Source: Ilumatobacteraceae bacterium
GTDB lineage: Bacteria; Actinomycetota; Acidimicrobiia; Acidimicrobiales; Ilumatobacteraceae
Assembly: GCA_022425725.1 (NCBI GenBank)
Contig: JAKMEY010000043.1
Location: 1-64,000, forward strand
Reading direction: 5' to 3'
Length of the DNA: 64,000 nucleotides
A program made the position numbers and the translations under genes. The notes beneath the pieces were generated by a model. The model ran no database searches. It was not told where the DNA came from and saw only the letters and a program-made list of their open reading frames with translations. Positions 62,613-64,000 of the stretch are shown here, in pieces; position 1 is the stretch's first letter, and each line of letters begins with the position of its first letter.

Positions 62613-63103
62613 TTGTTGCCGACACCTCGGAGATCAATTTCAAGCAACGCTCGGTCAACGACAACGGGTCGCACCCCCTCAGGAGGGATGGCGAGGTCGT
62701 CAACGGTGACTGTTCTTCCGTCGCAATCGGTGAACATGTCGGTGCCGATCTGTTGGGTGACGATGCAGTCTGAGTCTCGATCGGCTGGGTAGGCCCAGCG
62801 AACCCGCCACCCGTTGAGCGGATCAGTTCCTTGGTGATCAATGACGATTGAACGATCAGACACCGCGGTTCCGAGTTCGGCGAACAGTAAAGGGCCGTCG
62901 TTTGCGACAAGCTCTGAGAGATATTCGACGTTGCCGACGGGCCATGTGTCAGGAGCGAGACGGTTCGATGTCGATACCTCCCCTGAAGAGATGTACGCAG
63001 CCATTGCCCAGGTAAATAGACCGATCAGGGTGAGCACGATGAGGCCTCCCACAATGGGTATCACTGCCCGAGCAAGCGGAGATCTGAACTGCGGAAGTTG
63101 CAC
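62609..63103 (-). CDS. Membrane-anchored hypothetical with a Rieske-like C terminus
   Basis: A protein of about 164 residues from GTG 63103. A membrane span (about 13-38, VIPIVGGLIVLTLIGLFTWAMAAYIS) is followed by an extracellular part that resembles a Rieske fold in its ending: FTDCDGRTVTVDDLAIPPEGVRPVVVDRALLEIDL. The CxH and CxxH cluster ligands are not present, so it could be a Rieske-like domain that lost its iron-sulphur site; two Cys (DCIVT, DCDG) could form a disulphide. The upstream frame reaches 63238 and overlaps the divergent gene; the shorter form is preferred. Confidence 0.6.
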   Translation of the reverse strand: MQLPQFRSPLARAVIPIVGGLIVLTLIGLFTWAMAAYISSGEVSTSNRLAPDTWPVGNVEYLSELVANDGPLLFAELGTAVSDRSIVIDHQGTDPLNGWRVRWAYPADRDSDCIVTQQIGTDMFTDCDGRTVTVDDLAIPPEGVRPVVVDRALLEIDLRGVGNN

Positions 63104-63168
63104 CTCTCTAGTCTGCCTTGTCCGTGAGTTAGTGAGTCGGGTCGTTAGGAAAGTAGGGTTCGAATCTT

Positions 63169-63573
63169 GTGAAGCGTCCTTACCGAGTTGTCGTGGCGAA
63201 ACCTGGCCTTGATGGTCATGATCGTGGAGCGAAGACAATCACTCGCGCCCTGCGCGACCACGGGTTCGAAGTCATCTACACCGGGCTGCATCAAACTCCT
63301 GAGCAGATTGCCGAAACGGTGCTTCAAGAGGATGCCGACGCCATTGGGCTGTCGTTGCTATCAGGGGCTCACCTCACTCTGTTTCCACGGGTGATGGAAG
63401 AACTGGAGAACCGTGATCTTGGCGACGCTCTTGTCTTTGGTGGCGGGGTGATTCCCGACGCTGACGCTCGTGAGCTTCGCAATCAGGGCGTAGCCGAAAT
63501 CTTCCAACCGGGAGCATCGTTGAAAGCGATCAGTTCCTGGTTGGAGTCAACACTCGATCAACGAGAGGACTGA
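63169..63573 (+). CDS. B12-binding domain protein, methylmalonyl-CoA mutase C-terminal type
   Basis: A 134-residue cobalamin-binding protein. KPGLDGHDRGAKTITRAL carries the DxHxxG site whose His binds cobalt, followed by SLLSGAHLTLFPRVMEEL and VFGGGVIPDADAREL. It matches the small subunit or C-terminal domain of methylmalonyl-CoA mutase-like enzymes; the larger catalytic subunit is not in the window, so it acts with one encoded elsewhere. GTG 63169 is the start. sucC follows four bases after the stop, and succinyl-CoA is the product of the mutase. Confidence 0.9.
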   Translation: MKRPYRVVVAKPGLDGHDRGAKTITRALRDHGFEVIYTGLHQTPEQIAETVLQEDADAIGLSLLSGAHLTLFPRVMEELENRDLGDALVFGGGVIPDADARELRNQGVAEIFQPGASLKAISSWLESTLDQRED

Positions 63574-63577
63574 ACAA

Positions 63578-64000
63578 GTGGATCTGTTCGAATACCAAGG
63601 CAAGCAGTACTTTGCTCGCTTTGACATTCCGGTAAGCCCGGGTGACAAAGCGGACACCGTCGAAGAGGCGTTAGCGGCTGCAGAAGCCGCGGGGTATCCC
63701 GTCGTCGTCAAAGCCCAGGTGCAGGTTGGTGGTCGTGGCAAGGCCGGAGGTATCAAACTCGCCGACAACGCTGACGAGGTTCGCACCCACGCCGGAAACA
63801 TCCTTGGCTTGGACATCAAGGGTCACGTTGTGAAGCGCCTTTGGGTCGAGCATGCCTCTGATATCGAAGACGAGTACTACGCAAGCTTCACCCTCGACCG
63901 AGCGGCGAAGAAGCATTTGTTTATGTTGTCGGCTCAAGGCGGTGTCGAAATCGAGGCTGTCGCTGAGAGCGACCCTGACGCCATCGTGAAGCTTCATATC
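63578..64000 (+). CDS. sucC: Succinyl-CoA ligase subunit beta, N-terminal part
   Basis: The gene runs off the window after 141 codons. It starts at GTG 63578 with DLFEYQGKQYFARFDIP. YPVVVKAQVQVGGRGKAGGI is the nucleotide-binding ATP-grasp motif, followed by DEYYASFTLDRAAK. This is the TCA-cycle enzyme that makes succinate and ATP or GTP from succinyl-CoA. It is four bases after the B12-binding gene, probably in one operon. Confidence 0.95.
   Translation, partial: MDLFEYQGKQYFARFDIPVSPGDKADTVEEALAAAEAAGYPVVVKAQVQVGGRGKAGGIKLADNADEVRTHAGNILGLDIKGHVVKRLWVEHASDIEDEYYASFTLDRAAKKHLFMLSAQGGVEIEAVAESDPDAIVKLHI

Overview
The window looks like a stretch of chromosome from a free-living actinobacterium, most likely of the class Acidimicrobiia (Ilumatobacter-like). 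The class is an inference, based on these observations: moderate-to-high G+C codon use; a zinc-ribbon S14; the actinobacterial gene order glmM-glmS-acpS-alr-tsaE-tsaB-rimI-tsaD-groES-groEL; a complete mycofactocin precursor, MftB and MftC; an NDMA-dependent-type alcohol dehydrogenase; P450/ferredoxin and acyl-CoA dehydrogenase genes; and many genes that appear to be leaderless. No rRNA, tRNA, CRISPR array, insertion sequence or prophage was seen. Coding density is very high, and no gene-free stretch reaches 300 bases.

Positions 1-13615 are the end of the S10 operon, the spc operon and the alpha operon: L22 (partial), S3, L16, L29, S17, L14, L24, L5, S14, S8, L6, L18, S5, L30, L15, SecY, Adk, IF-1, L36, S13, S11, S4, RpoA, L17, TruA, L13 and S9. 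L22 and S3 carry long C-terminal tails rich in acidic residues. The methionine aminopeptidase gene often found after adk is absent. infA seems to start at CTG behind a perfect hairpin. Positions 13628-26491 hold cell-wall and tRNA-modification genes: GlmM, a GlmS homologue of 1111 residues (about twice the normal length), AcpS, Alr, the t6A genes tsaE/tsaB/tsaD with rimI, a Dus protein and Maf. They are followed by groES-groEL behind two CIRCE-like elements and ahead of a strong terminator.

Positions 26500-35073 contain a Nudix hydrolase, GuaA, a RipA-like NlpC/P60 endopeptidase, a phosphotransferase, a CopZ/CopA copper pair and an unusual kinase-fold protein. Positions 35078-40255 are the most interesting part. 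A leftward mftA-mftB-mftC-plsY operon is divergent from a rightward operon of an NDMA-dependent-type zinc alcohol dehydrogenase, a MoxR ATPase and a VWA protein. The remaining redox genes lie further right: an acyl-CoA dehydrogenase, an EthD-like protein, an SDR divergent from mftD (about 14.6 kb from mftC), a nitroreductase, and a 3Fe-4S ferredoxin with a P450. mftE, mftF and mftR are not in the window. The mycofactocin pathway therefore appears split, with the peptide-maturing genes and the deaminating MftD at separate sites.

The rest is mixed: an LCP cell-wall ligase, ValS, CysS, RmuC, an MFS transporter, a thioesterase, a DedA protein, a CLC anion transporter, an MprAB-like two-component system next to a secreted protein with an internal duplication, PcrA/UvrD, a flavodoxin-like protein, a small B12-binding methylmalonyl-CoA mutase-type subunit and the start of sucC. 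Most genes at the head of a transcription unit have TANNNT about 6-8 nt before the start codon and no Shine-Dalgarno sequence. Genes inside operons have the sequence or overlap start and stop codons.
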